A stretch of 64,000 nt of DNA from Euclidia mi (taxonomy: Eukaryota; Arthropoda; Insecta; Lepidoptera; Erebidae): contig OX123182.2 in NCBI GenBank assembly GCA_944739405.2, forward strand, positions 22,951,326 through 23,015,325, given 5' to 3'. Below the pieces are notes generated by a model. It was not told the origin of the DNA, did not search any database, and saw only the letters and a list, made by a program, of their open reading frames with translations. Made by a program: the position numbers and the translations under genes. Numbering within the stretch: position 1 is the first letter of the stretch; the number at the start of each line of letters is the position of its first letter. Below are positions 10,397 through 21,953 of this stretch, one piece after another.

Positions 10397-10613
10397 ATCC
10401 ATATTATTTCGTATTTCTTTCGTATTCAAATTCGCCAGTTAACATTCTAAAATCTAAGTAAACCATTATCCTGGGATAACTAGGCAACTCCTAAAATATG
10501 AAGGATAATTATGTACCTACTTTGGCAACCAGAAAACTGAACTAGTAAATGACACCCAGACAATTACTTCATACAAAGATGTATTCTGGGTATGGATCGT
10601 AGTAACTACGAAA

Positions 10614-10734
10614 TTCAATATTCGATCTATCCATTTTTTGAGATTTTATATTCGTTTTTGACATAACCATCCATACAAAATATGTCAAACACAAATCTCG
10701 AATCTCAAAATCCATGGATGGATCGAATATTGAA
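10614..10734. repeat. foldback MITE-like element, 121 bp
   Basis: TTCAATATTCGATC at 10614-10627 is exactly complementary to GATCGAATATTGAA at 10721-10734. Further inward TCCAT pairs with ATGGA, TTTTGAGATT with AATCTCAAAA, and TTTGACATA with TATGTCAAA, leaving a small centre. The whole unit can fold into one imperfect hairpin, and no protein frame is present. A target duplication is not evident. Confidence 0.6.
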
Positions 10735-13700
10735 ACCGGCCGTTAGTAGTAAGGTTTACCTACAACTAGACCACAAGGCCTATAAAAATACCACTTATCC
10801 CGATTAATGTTTGAATGATATTGTAAGTGACCAAGACAGATTGAATAATAAAATTGTTAAAACTTTTATACCGACTACCTTATATATTGAAAACCAAACT
10901 TACTACAATTTTATGTATACTTCACTGAACTTGTGTCTGCACTATAAATATATCCATCAAACCTGTATAGAAGATAATAATAGTAAACATAAAGACGGTA
11001 TTATTTCATTCCATCAGCGTGTACCAAATATGAGTCGTCGTAAAATTTTCACGTTGAGTATAAAAATATGTCATTCCGTATCAGCAACATTTTATTGCAA
11101 AAATATTTATGCACCTTCTGCCATTACAACATACATGTATTAGAGAGTTTTCTCGCTTTTTTAATAGATTAGTCGCCATTTTTATCGCTCCCACGTTGGT
11201 ACGGTAATAAATTCAGGTATATATTTGATGTTGGAACGTAAATTACTTTCTTAGAGGGGTTTGTAAATACTTTTAGTATGACATTAATTCTTACTTGTAT
11301 ATCAATGTTATTAATGCGTCTATGAAAAGGATGATATGATTTTGTCAGTAAAAATTGTGCTGATACTTAATAGAAAACGTTTTTATACTTTTTAAGTCAA
11401 GATTTGCTATGCAGTGTATTTAGGTGATTCCTTTGGCGATGAAAACAAATATTTGCTTTTTTATTATATTGTTTATTTTAAGCTTTTTCGATTTGTCCAT
11501 ATCATACATAATTATTTAATCGGTAACATTAAGGTAGGTTAAACGCGTATAATTAACTAATTTAATGTATAAGTTGTACCATATTGCAACGGTCATTGGT
11601 CTAGGAGGATAAAAAAAAAGTAGGTAGGTAAGACCCAATCAATAACATTGTATGATGTTACATTATTTCTTTGCACGCTTAACGTTGTTGCTTAAATATT
11701 CCCTTCGCCATTGTCGATGCATCGCGTGTCGTACTTTTAATCATATTACTTTAGATTTCGTATTCTGAGATCCTGTGAATTACATTATATTATTGCAACA
11801 AAACTACTGAGCAAAAAAAGCTTTTTTTGACCAGTAGTTCTGTTTTTGTAGTTTGCTGGGTAGCGTGAGAGTTTACTAAGAAAGGATTTCGCAACGAGGT
11901 CGGGCAGAAACCGTTAAATTAAAAAGCAATATATTTGTGGCCGTAGCTATGGACATCCTCTAGTTCCAGATAAAAATAAGAAAACTAAGCCAAATATACC
12001 ACAATAAGCTTACCTCAGGTGGTATTTAGGATGCATAAATGGTTTGCAAACTTCTCTGTGAAGTTTCACAAACACATCACCCACTGTATGTAAGTTTACG
12101 TGTAAGATATTACGTGAGAGGTAAATATAGTTAATGTGCTTGTGTATTTCAGTTTAGTGCATACATTTTCGGACTCCACTGTGCTATAGAAATTGTTTTG
12201 CATTAATGTCTACATATTTGCCTCGAATTCAATCTCATATGTTTCGTTAGTAAATATTTAGTCGATTTATGATGTCTTAGATTTACACTTATAGGACACC
12301 TGATACACATATATAGTCTATACATATGTTACAAACACAATTTATTTTTAGACATATATATATGTGCTTCTGTAATATAATATGAAAGCAGTTCGCCTTC
12401 ATTAAAAAGCTCAATATTCCCTTAAATATAGTTAGACAAGAAATAGGACCGCTATCCCCAAAGCGAAAGTTCTGAATGTAATTGTGATAAAGCTAAGACA
12501 TTGATGATAGTTTGGCCTAAATATTGTGACTGTTACCTAACCTAACCTAACGGTTAGGCAGACTAATAATAGAAATGATCGAACAAGCTAGACTAGGATA
12601 AAATAATCCAGGGAAACGATAGTTTGGTCAAACATGTAATGTAATAATAAATTTTGGACACCGAACCACCATTCCATAATTCAATCTTAAAATATTTCTC
12701 GGTCATTAAATCTAAGTTACAAAGAATTTTGTATAAACTGACTGCAAAAACCTACGTTTTCAAGTTTGCTCCAAAGTTGTGCTAGAGGCGTCGACAACAC
12801 AATAATGAGAAGTTAAGTTGCCTACACTGGCAACGTTATTTTAAGCGAAAAAAGTAACAACCGTTTTGTTCAACACGTTTTTCTCAGAAAAAGAAATTGT
12901 CTAAACTTTCAGGAGCAATATTACCACGTTGGTTGCTCGGTAACCTCAAAATGGGCGATTTGCTTGTACTACGTTGCTACGCCGTAGCGATATGCTACAA
13001 GCTACCCACATGTCTACGGAGCTACGGAAATGCTGTAAATGTTATGTTGCTATACATTGCGCTTGTATGTTCCCAGCAGATTTCTTTCTTTTGAGCGTTC
13101 AGTTCTGAATGTTGATTATGTCTCTTGTTCGGACAACGTATAGCTCTTAGCCCTTGGCTCGGCGTCCGAAGCTAAAGTGCATTCGAATTAGCCTCTTCAC
13201 TGAGATGGTTCGTTTGATAAAGTAACGCCACAATCCCACCCAATTTTGCCTCGATGTTGTAAAGCTTATGTAAAGCTGCTCGATACCATAATAACCATCG
13301 TATTAAAAGAAAACCATTGAAATCAAACGAGCATTTCCACTAAAACCACAAAAAATTAACACCAAAACTAGTTAGTAGTAATAAACGGCAAAACATATTC
13401 CTTAGCATCAAACAAATAATCTCTTACATCACCAAAGTCCATAAAAATAAGCCTCCTTATCCTAAAACCTGTTATTGCTACAAAACTTGAACGAGTTTAT
13501 TTAATCAAACATATTTGGGAAATTGCAAGAGAAATCTGGTTTTATGACCGGAAAGAATATTTCTTCGCAAAGCTTTTAAACTTACTCCCGTCTTACTGTC
13601 AATGTTTGTTTTGCTGAGAAATGTGCACTGATTTATGATAATTGTTTAATGCTTCTCACAAGTAAAAACTGTTTAAGGAAGTAATTTTATTTGTCGGTGT

Positions 13701-15180
13701 GTAGATACATTTTTGTAAGGCTGTTGGTCTTGTGATGAATTTAAATGTGTGTGTTATTGGGTTTTGATTTATGATTGGTTGTTCAGAATATATTTTTGGT
13801 ATGTATGTGGTGAAAACTTTGAAAGTGTTTATTTATAGATCACAAGTTCTATTCCTGCATAAGATATTTTTTATGTTTGATTATTCTGATTAATTATGGT
13901 TTACTTGTTGTCTTTTGATTACTGTATCTATGACAGGAGTAAGCCCACAGTTTTATGGAAAAATATTATTATATTTAAAATACGTAAAGGTGAATGCGGA
14001 TTTTACATATTGCGCGAGACGTAAAATTAACCTACATAATATTCGTATTAATGAGACATTAGGTTTTCTCACTTAGTTAATTATTTTGGAATAGAATATT
14101 TTGTGGGACTTTTATACTTTAAGGGTATTTACTATTATATTATAGTATTTATTAGACAGTTATAGCTTTTCCTAAAACATACAGTTATAATTATGTTTCC
14201 TAACATTATTTAGTTTCCTTTATTTCTTATATTTTGAAATTGTTCGGTTGTTGTATGATTTATTTCTCATTAGTATTTAAAAAGTGCAATGTATTATCGC
14301 ACAGTTACCAGTAGTTTGTTAGAAGCAAGAATAAATGTAAAAAAGGCTCTTCAGGCTACAATTTTGCACCTAAAGAACTAAAGAACTTTTAAAACCTTGT
14401 TAGGGAAATTGAATGAAAAACGATAACGTAACTTAAGTGAATTCAAAACAGTGACACAGTAGCTAAATAGTTTGCAGTTAAAACTTGTCTCCTCTGAGCA
14501 GTAATTGTATAATTGCCACCTGGCTAAACTTGAATCTGCTCTGACGCTTCGGTACTAGGGCAACAGACGACGAGTGCAGTTCTATTGTTCAACTGACGTG
14601 CGTCATGTTTGTTTGTAGACTTGGCACTGGAAAGTTTCACTTTACTCTTGTGTATTCTGGGAACCTGGTAGCATGAAATAATTGTATGTAATCTAGTTCT
14701 AAGTCAATATATATATGGTATATATAGTGACGTGGACTTTGATATCTTATTATGAGAGGAGGCCTGAGACCAGCAGTGTGACAGGAGTATACATACAGAG
14801 CTGATTATGGTAGAGAGACCATCATGCATACATGAACATTGAGTAAAATACAAAAAGGATCATTTTGTCCTCATCAATGCTCTCAGTTTAAAAAATATTA
14901 AATAAAAATTAATGGTCTTAATTCTTTTTTATCTAAGATTTTTTTTTATTTTTGCCTACTTACATGGCATACTTTTTAGTAGTAGATTAGTATTAAACAT
15001 GACTTGAGCTTAATAGTATTAATTTAATTATTTACGATACTGGGATCGTTAAGGAAACACTCAAATGATAAGCCACAATTTGGAATAAGCCATTGATAAT
15101 TTAGATTCAATAAGGGTCAATCCTCATTCAAATAGTTAATCAATATCAATATTGTATGATTTTCACCAACAGATAGTGCC
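10735..15180. other. about 4.4 kb without recognised gene
   Basis: AT-rich sequence with only short open frames (for example 10811-11143 and 12897-13094) that show no domain. It includes one small dispersed repeat at 11865-11962 (listed separately) and a three-unit run of the insect telomere word CCTAA near 12537-12551, too short to mean a telomere. The stretch may be intergenic or intronic. Confidence 0.5.
11865..11962 (+). repeat. dispersed repeat relic, family shared with 46061-46280 and 63461-63600
   Basis: ACTAAGAAAGGATTTCGCAA, GAGGTCGGGC and GCCGTAGCTATGGACATCCT occur in the same order as in the better copy near 46185-46275 (ACTAAGAAGGGATTTTCCGA, GGGATCGGC, GGCGTAGCTGCTGGCGTCCT). The copy ends at CTCTAGT. 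The family is a short non-coding repeat whose class I do not know. Confidence 0.45.
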
Positions 15181-15540
15181 ATTGCTAAGGAAGATCTAGG
15201 TGCATTATTAACGCGGGCGAAGCCGCGCGTTTATTTCATAATAAAGCATGTTCGTAAAAACTGGATGTGATGTCATAAAGAAATAATATTACAATTCCAT
15301 GGCTGTACGTACAAAGTATCTTATAAACTAGCATCCAATTTACATTTAGTGGGAGTCGTTCGCTGGTTTAATTTACGAGATATTTACATCGTCGCAAAAC
15401 GTATGAGCTAAGAGCCGACACACATTTGACAGAAGATAGTTGGCACATGAACAAACTGAGGACACAGCGTATGCGTGTAGCACACACTCATAACAGATCG
15501 GTAAAGTCAAGCTTATTCGTATATAAAAGTCTCCATTAGG

Positions 15541-16598
15541 ATGATGGGTATATGTTTGATGATGTATGATCACTCGGATTGTGAACGCCTGCAGGAAGAC
15601 ATTAACAGAGTGGTCGAATGGAGCAATGAGAACAAACTGCATTTTAATGTCGCTAAATGTTCGGTGATGTCGTTCACTCGCGCGCGAACTCCCTTGAGTT
15701 ATCAGTACAAGTTTGAGAATGTGCCGATGCAACGAGTGTCTCAGGTACGAGACTTAGGGGTAGTCTTCTCTCAGGAACTAACCTTCAGTGAGCATATCAA
15801 TAATATATGTAAGAAGACATACAGAAACCTAGGTTTCGTACTCAGGCAGTCCCAAGGATTCACCAACATCACGACACTAAGGGTACTATATGAAGCATTA
15901 GTCAGAAGTCACCTCGAACATAGCGCATTCATTTGGGCTCCTCATGAGGCGAAATATAGTGTTAGGTTGGAACGTATCCAAAATAAGTTCACGAGACACT
16001 TGTATTCCAAGCTGTATGGGGTATATCCATTATACCCATTGATGTACCCTACACTATTTGTTTTAGGTATGGTAGGGTACAACACTCTAAGAGTACGGCG
16101 GGAGTTTTCGCTCGTAGCGTATGTAGTGAGACTACTACGTGGCGAGGCGCATAACCCGGGAGTGCTGCGACACCTACAGCTGTACGTGCCCGACCGGTAC
16201 GTGTGGAGGTGGCGACGACCGCCCCTGCTCGCTGTGCCTGCAGCCAGGACCAACCTGCTGGCGAGAACTCCTCTCACTAGAGCCATACGCGTGGTGAATG
16301 AGGTTCACGGGAGGGTTGATGTATTGTGGTGCAACTTGAGTGAATTCGTAAAAGTCACACTATATGTAATAAGTTATTTAGATTAAGATATTTTTAACTA
16401 GGTATAAGGTGTAGATTTAAACTATAAGTTTACACTATATGTAATAAGTTATTTAGTTTAAGATTTTTTTTTAACTAGGTATAAGGTGTAGATTTAGGAT
16501 TTAGTTAGTAAGGCCACTCTGTCGCATTGGATCATAGATCTGTAATGGTAGTATAGGTAAGATTGTTATAAATAAATAAATAAAATAAATAAATAAAT
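15541..16598 (+). pseudogene. LINE reverse-transcriptase C-terminal fragment with 3' UTR
   Basis: The open frame 15541-16386 begins downstream of the catalytic site. Its recognisable words are NENKLHFNVAKCSVMSFTRA, RDLGVVFSQELTFSEHI, ICKKTYRNLGFVLRQS, YEALVRSHLEHSAFIWAPHE and LERIQNKFTRHLYSK, an order typical of the CR1-Jockey group of non-LTR elements. The final 280 codons are uninterrupted, so this is a fairly young 5'-truncated copy. The 3' UTR holds a tandem duplication of about 75 bp (ACACTATATGTAATAAGTTA at 16360 and again at 16434) and ends in a TAAATAAATAAA tail at 16570-16598. A SINE landed exactly in that tail. The LINE fragment at 20865-21435 is from the same family. Confidence 0.75.
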
Positions 16599-16601
16599 GT
16601 T

Positions 16602-17010
16602 AGCCGTGTGCTTGACGGCATAGAATATAAATGTCACCACCCCCTATCTTCCCGTGGGTGTCGTAAGAGGCGACTAAGGGACAACACGATGCAAATACCA
16701 TCTTTGCGTAGAGACGGAAAACTCGACATCAAACCCTATACGACTGCCTCGTTGGTCTCGCGGCATAAATGTGCGCGTGGGATCGGGAGGTCCCGGGTTC
16801 GATTCCTGGGTCGGGCAGTGTTATTGGGTTTTTCTGTCACGAAATTCTCAGTAGCAGCACGGAGTCTGGAAATGTGCCCGGTACCTCAATAGGCTCGCCC
16901 CTTATTACGTGGGACTAAAGTATATCTGGCGAAAAGTGGGTGTAAAAATACACCTCTGCCTACCCCTTCGGGGATAAAAGGCGTGACGTTATATATGTAT
17001 GTATGTATGT
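16602..17010 (+). repeat. SINE, head type 1, 409 bp
   Basis: The copy is flanked by the 11-bp target duplication AAATAAATGTT (16591-16601 and 17011-17021). It has the leader AGCCGTGTGCTTGACGGCAT, then a tRNA-like unit of about 75 bp in which CTGCC (16744-16748) can pair with GGCAG (16814-16818) as an acceptor stem. The B-box GGTTCGATTCC is at 16796-16806. The shared tail ends GGCGTGA, followed by a TATG microsatellite. It is the best preserved copy of this SINE in the window and may be the best template for a consensus. Confidence 0.88.
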
Positions 17011-17021
17011 AAATAAATGTT

Positions 17022-17960
17022 TGTGTGACAATATGGTTAATATCAGAGAGATATAGTGATTTGAAAAGCACGTACCTAAAGAAGTCAGCCCTGGTTCTTG
17101 TCTGTGCGGCACAGGAAAAAGAAAATTAAGGAAGAAATAATGAAACAGAGGTCGGGCACATATTCATAGTTTTATTCTCAATTGTTTTTATACCACAAGG
17201 AAGTCAAAAAAGCTGTGGTTTAATTGATAGTACATAATAGGTAACAATTGAAACAGAGATGTCAATTATCTGATAGAAAAGAATTACACGTGCGTTTCCA
17301 ACTCCAGGAGACGAGTGAGAAGGGTTGAACTATACTAACCTTCTTTCTCTCATCTCTTTTTGTATAAAAAAAAAGATAAGGTGTGTGGTATACTTGCCTC
17401 ACTTTTATGTCCAAAAATTACGTAACTTGTTCTCAATTAGATTGACATAATGATATGATACGTGGCTCACTTACCGTCAGATTTGTATTCTTCTCAAATG
17501 TGCGAATGCGATCCGTTGCGTATCTTCAGCAATTTCTCAAACAAAGTGAAGCTAACGTGCTTGGCTTTGAATTTTGATCGCAATGGTATGTATTCCATTG
17601 AGTAAATAAAAGCTGTTGCGGTACTTTAGATGGAATTTTGCGTTAAAGCGAATTTGAATCATTGTTTAGCAAAATTACTTAAAGTGTAAAATATAATAAT
17701 ATTGTTGAATTCATGGAATCCTTAAAAGTACCCAAACTGGTAAAGAAGAATATATTTCTTTGGTAATATGATTGACTGGTTTGTTATTCTAGGGATTAAT
17801 GACCCTGACTGTCAAGCAAGAGGTGATATAAAGAAAACAATCTTTCTATCTTCTCCGTGTACGATAATTTCGTCTGGTTCGGAGCAAAATTTTTGTGACT
17901 AATATACTCAAACTATTGCTTATTGCACTTCACTATTATTAAAGCTTTAAAAGTGCATTG
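17022..17960. other. no gene or repeat recognised
   Basis: About 0.9 kb without an open frame of note. I see no RNA gene or repeat boundary. Confidence 0.5.
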
Positions 17961-17961
17961 A

Positions 17962-18225
17962 CAAGACTGCCTCGTTGGTCTCGCGTTATAAATGTGCGCG
18001 TGGGATTGGGAGGTCTCGGGTTCGATTTCCGGGTCGGGCAAAGTGTTATTGGGTTTTTCCGTTAGGAAATTCTCAGTAGCAGCACGGAGTCTGGTAATGT
18101 GCCCGGTACGGCATTAGGCTCGCCCCTTATTACGTGGGGCTAAACTAAATCTGGCGAAAAGTGGGTGTAGTAATATACCTCTGCCTACCTTTTCGGGGAT
18201 ATAGGCGTGAGACTATGTATGTATG
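17962..18225 (+). repeat. SINE copy lacking the leader
   Basis: The copy starts directly with the tRNA-like unit (GACTGCCTCGTTGGTCTCGC near 17968; B-box GGTTCGATTTCC near 18017) and keeps the whole shared tail to GGCGTGAGACTATGTATGTATG. It lacks the 130-bp leader of the copies at 8072 and 16602. It is either 5'-truncated exactly at the tRNA start or an ancestral form. Flanking words AAAAGTGCATTGACAA and AAAAGACATTACAA may be a decayed target duplication. Confidence 0.75.
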
Positions 18226-19400
18226 AAAAGACATTACAAACATGAATTCGGTGCAGGAGTGTATAAGGTAATAAGGAAATGGTATAGTAAAATAATAGGA
18301 GGAATTTTTTTATACGACTCTATCGATTTATTTATATCTGATAATTTTATAATGCTAGTAAAAGTATTCCGTACTATTTGTTTCATTATATTCCGTATTA
18401 TTCTTTTTCAGAAATTCCAATCGATTTCATATGTAACAACCGCATCCATATCACTTACTTATTACCTCTGGACTCCCAATATTACTCTACCAACTTTGTT
18501 ATTACTTCAGCCAAGTTTATTTGGGAAATGAACTGAAAACTGGCGTCACGCGATTTATAACCCCATACATAGCGCCTTGGATTACAAGATCATTCGAAAC
18601 TACGCCTTACGTCGACTGAATAAGGTTCATACATATGCTTAATTAAATTTGCGAGTTTTCAGTATATCTGCCAAATTTTAATGCGGTTTGCTTGTAGTAA
18701 TGTGACCTTTGTAACTGCAGACGTAAAATAACCTTGTGCGTAATTATAAAGTTGTGTGAAGCTTACGAAAGTTCAAATTAGCATACCTTTAGGGCCCGCT
18801 CAGGTAAGGCCTGAATTAAGTAATAAAAACTTTGAGATTTTTACGATTTTATCGTTTAATTGTTTTGTTTTATTTTGTTATGTTTACCTATATTGCTTTG
18901 TCACTCACTACAAACGGTTACATCACGTTTATGTCATTTTGAGCTTCGTCTTTTTCGCTAAATATCTTTGTATCTAAGCAGAGTTAGTGTTTAATAAAAA
19001 TTAGCTACGCAAACAAACTATATTATCAAATTTGTTAAAATATCACCATTTAAGACAAACATATAAAACTAAGGATTGGCTCAAGAGGTCAAAGAAGCAA
19101 AAAACTGAAAGCAATGGCAATGGCTCCACCGACAAGAGTAAGGCTCAAATAAAAGAGAAGAAGAAGAAAAAAATTACTGATTATTTAAAGAAAAGAAAAC
19201 ACATTTGGGCAACAATTGTTTGAAACATAAGTGCCAGACTTTCGACTGTGTATTTATACTATTTATTTCTATTTATATTGAATAGGTACAGTAAGTTAAA
19301 ACTATACACAGCCTTCAAAATTGATATACTTATAAGAAAAATTGTTTTGGAATCCGCCGTCGGCTGTCTACAAGGCAACCCGCTTGGACCACTAATTCAA
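18226..19400. other. no gene supported; AT-rich open frames only
   Basis: Several open frames of 60 to 100 codons occur, including a lysine-rich one (19032-19223) and hydrophobic ones (18223-18531, 18756-18977). Their composition follows the AT-rich DNA and none shows a domain. I do not call them genes. Confidence 0.45.
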
Positions 19401-19401
19401 A

Positions 19402-19530
19402 ATTCAAAATCCTTTATTCATTTGGGTCAGAATGTGACGCTTATCAACGTCAAAATAATAAATTTATAAAATAATTACTTAAAGACTCTACATTTACATT
19501 TACTGCCACGTTCGCAAAGCAATAGGTAGA
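19402..19530 (-). repeat. LINE 3' UTR fragment, family A
   Basis: On the minus strand the segment reads GCGAACGTGGCAGTAAATGT, AAATGTAGAG, GACGTTGATAAGCGTCACAT and a GATTTTGAATTTTGAATT tail. Copies of the same piece lie at 50278-50425 and 61672-61785 on the plus strand. All are short 3' ends without coding sequence, as expected from strong 5' truncation. Confidence 0.6.
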
Positions 19531-19842
19531 ACCATGAGAAAGATCGGGCAATAAAACTCACGGTCACTCTTTTTCATCGCCAGGTTTTGCATAATATACA
19601 TAATTTACATTTTGTAAGGTGCTGCAACTGTTACACCTTCTATATCACTTGTATATATTTATTGTACATAATAATACTCAAGAATAATACTTTTGATGTT
19701 CATTTGGTTAGCCTCCTCAGAATAGACATGGTGAAACAGGAGCATCCACTTACATTATATATACCTAATAATGCAGGCAATCCGCGAAAGTGATCAGACC
19801 CATGATGGAAATGATGCAGTTAAATATTAAAGACCAGACGGT

Positions 19843-20227
19843 ATGTCTTTACTGCCGTGGAAGCTGCGTAGGCCTTTGGTGTGGGACGAAACTTATGTCG
19901 ACACCCTTGCGCCATCTCATCTTCCTAGCACAGCGGGTTGTGCGGGCGCTGCTGCAGCTACAGCGGAGACTCTCAAACGGCGCAAATACATAAATCTAGA
20001 AGGAGATTATGTATTTGAGCCGTTTGAAGTCGAAACGTTGGGACTATGTGTGTGTTGGGACCAAGCGCGCGATCTCTTTTTAGAGATCTCTAAGATGACG
20101 CCTCGCGTGACCAGAAGGCTGGCCTGTATTCGGCGCAAAAGATCAGCATTGCCATACAACGTGGCAATACTGCTAGCATTCTGGGCACGCTTCCAACAGA
20201 CGGCGATGTGGAGGATTTCCATGACGC
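19843..20227 (+). pseudogene. conserved retroelement-associated domain, frameshifted
   Basis: The frame reads PLVWDETYVDTLAPSHL, AAAATAETLKRRKY, then DYVFEPFEVETLG, and after a frameshift near 20105 KISIAIQRGNTASILGTLP and a stop (20225-20227). I recognise this block as one that recurs in predicted proteins of insects and cnidarians, usually near or in repetitive elements. I do not know its biochemical role. The fragment has no obvious start codon context and its 3' flank holds a SINE. It is most likely a piece of a decayed mobile element. Confidence 0.5.
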
Positions 20228-20307
20228 CCTTTAAATTTTATTTTCCTTTCCTTTTTTATGTATCTTCTTTATTTTTAGTTATTAAAGTATAGAAATTATT
20301 GTTTTAT

Positions 20308-20709
20308 ACACATACATACATAACGTCACGCCTTTTATCCCCGAAGGGGTAGGCAGAGGTGTATTTCTACACCCACTTTTCGCCAGATATACTTTAGTCC
20401 CACGTAATAAGGGGTGAGCTTATTGCCGTACCGGGCACATTTCCAGACTCCGTGCTGCTACTGAGAACTTCGTGACAGAAAAACCCAATAACACTGCCCG
20501 ACCTTGGAATCGAACTCGGGACCGATCCCACGCGCACATTTATGCCGCGAGACCAACGAGGCAGTCGTATAGGGTTCGATGTCGAGTTTTCCGTCTCTAC
20601 GCAATGATGGTATTTGCATCGTGTTATCCCTTAGTCGCCTCTTACGACACCCACGGGAAGATGTGACCCGTGTGGTTGACGGCATAGAATTCAAGTGTCA
20701 CCACCCCCT
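20308..20709 (-). repeat. SINE, head type 1, with inverted 5' end
   Basis: The copy is flanked by the 10-bp target duplication ATTGTTTTAT (20298-20307 and 20710-20719). The body is on the minus strand: the tail begins after a TATG-type microsatellite at 20308-20322, the B-box complement lies near 20507, and the leader runs to about 20663. The outermost 40 bases (about 20669-20709, CCGTGTGGTTGACGGCATAG to CCACCCCCTA) lie on the opposite strand from the body. They are the SINE's own first 45 bases turned around. A 5' inversion of this kind is known from L1 insertions and is explained by twin priming. Confidence 0.85.
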
Positions 20710-20864
20710 ATTGTTTTATTTTATGTGTAAATAGTCACTTAGCTATAGCTAGTTTTAATTTGATTGCAAATAAATATTTGGAGCATTAAACATTTTTAGA
20801 TAGCAATTGTTAGCAAACTCTTGAGAGTAAACTACTACAAAAAACAGCAGACTGTAATAGATGA

Positions 20865-21435
20865 GATGCTAACAAAGCCTTGGGATTTGTAATTAAAACA
20901 TCTGCTCAATTCAATAATATCTCAGTCATAAAACTGATATACAATGCTTATGTACGAAGTAAATTGGAGTACAACTCAATTGCATGGAATCCACAGGAAA
21001 AATACATACACTTACAATCGAAAGAGTTCAGCGGTTGCTCGATATATTTACAAACGCGAGTATGGATACTACCCTTTCTGTATCCGTCCATGTTTGTGTA
21101 TGGTATGGTGGGCCTTGATTCTCTCGAACTTAGGCGAAAGTTTAAGCACATAATGCACTACATCTTAATGTTAAATAATAAGGTAGACAAACCATCGGTA
21201 CGTGAATGTATAAGTTTTTTTGTGCCAAATAATTACGTCCGTGGATGCAAACGCCGGCATCACCGGCTCTTAACCTGTCCTCCAACATGGCGCGTTCAAA
21301 ACGCTGCTAAAAGTCCCACTGGGCGCGCTATCAAACTATTGAATGACTTTATGCAAACTAATATTGATGCAGACATATTTTTTTATAAATTTGGTGTGTT
21401 GTCTGGATATGTCTTGACGCATTTGAATTCTACGC
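20865..21435 (+). pseudogene. LINE C-terminal fragment, 5' part, split by the BEL element
   Basis: The coding words are KALGFVIKTSAQFNN, YNAYVRSKLEYNSIAWNP, FLYPSMFVYGMVGLDSL, SFFVPNNYVRGCKRRHH and SPTGRAIKLLNDF. The same order occurs in the LINE at 15541-16598, so both belong to one family, though this copy is more diverged and has two compensating frameshifts at about 21010-21090. The sequence stops at TACGC (21431-21435), the target duplication of the BEL element. The remainder, a 3' UTR ending in TAAATAAATAAAT, lies at 33754-34357. Confidence 0.75.
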
Positions 21436-21840
21436 TGTGGGCGCAGAGACTGGGAGTTTTAGGTACTTACAAATGGAGCTGGGATGAGTTTGCTTAGGGT
21501 GATTCGATAGCAGGAGCAGTGTCGCCTTCCTAGGTCTTGGAACTGGTAATCTACCCACAAATTCAGTTCACACATGCACAGCACTTTTATGTTTTTTTTT
21601 TTATTATAGCGGAGCGAAGCGTCGCGCACACACGAGTTGCAAAGCGGTTGTTGGAACACCAATTTTAAGTGAGAAGGGTATGCGAACAGGAATGAGTAGG
21701 AGAGAAAGGATTTGATTGGTTCTCGCGTGTTTTATGAATGTTGCTAGACTAATAATATTTGTGCGTTATTGAGTAAATGGCTTTCCATCCAATAAATATA
21801 TTAAATTTAATTACAGGCTAATTTGATTGTGGCGCAGACA
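21436..21840 (-). repeat. BEL/Pao 3' LTR
   Basis: The LTR starts TGTGGGCGCAGAGAC and ends GGCGCAGACA on the plus strand, so TG...CA on either strand. The adjoining purine-rich stretch on the minus strand (complement of 21841-21852, GGCCGGGGAAGA) is the likely polypurine tract, which confirms that this is the 3' LTR. Confidence 0.9.
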
Positions 21841-21953
21841 TCTTCCCCGGCCTAGAGGTTTCCTCTAAACTAATAATTTTAACCTAAAATTAAGACATTA
21901 AATGAGTAATACAAAGTTAAAGAGCAGATAATTATAAATGAGAGTTAGAGAAT

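Noticed and set aside
12537..12556. Telomere-like CCTAA repeats.
   Set aside because: There are only three units followed by a short inverted piece. This is within chance in AT-rich DNA.
16742..16820. Genuine tRNA gene (acceptor stem and B-box).
   Set aside because: The same unit occurs inside several SINE copies with target duplications, the anticodon arm is not convincing, and the downstream part is a SINE tail.
19032..19223. Lysine-rich small protein.
   Set aside because: The lysines follow from A-rich DNA, and there is no conserved motif.
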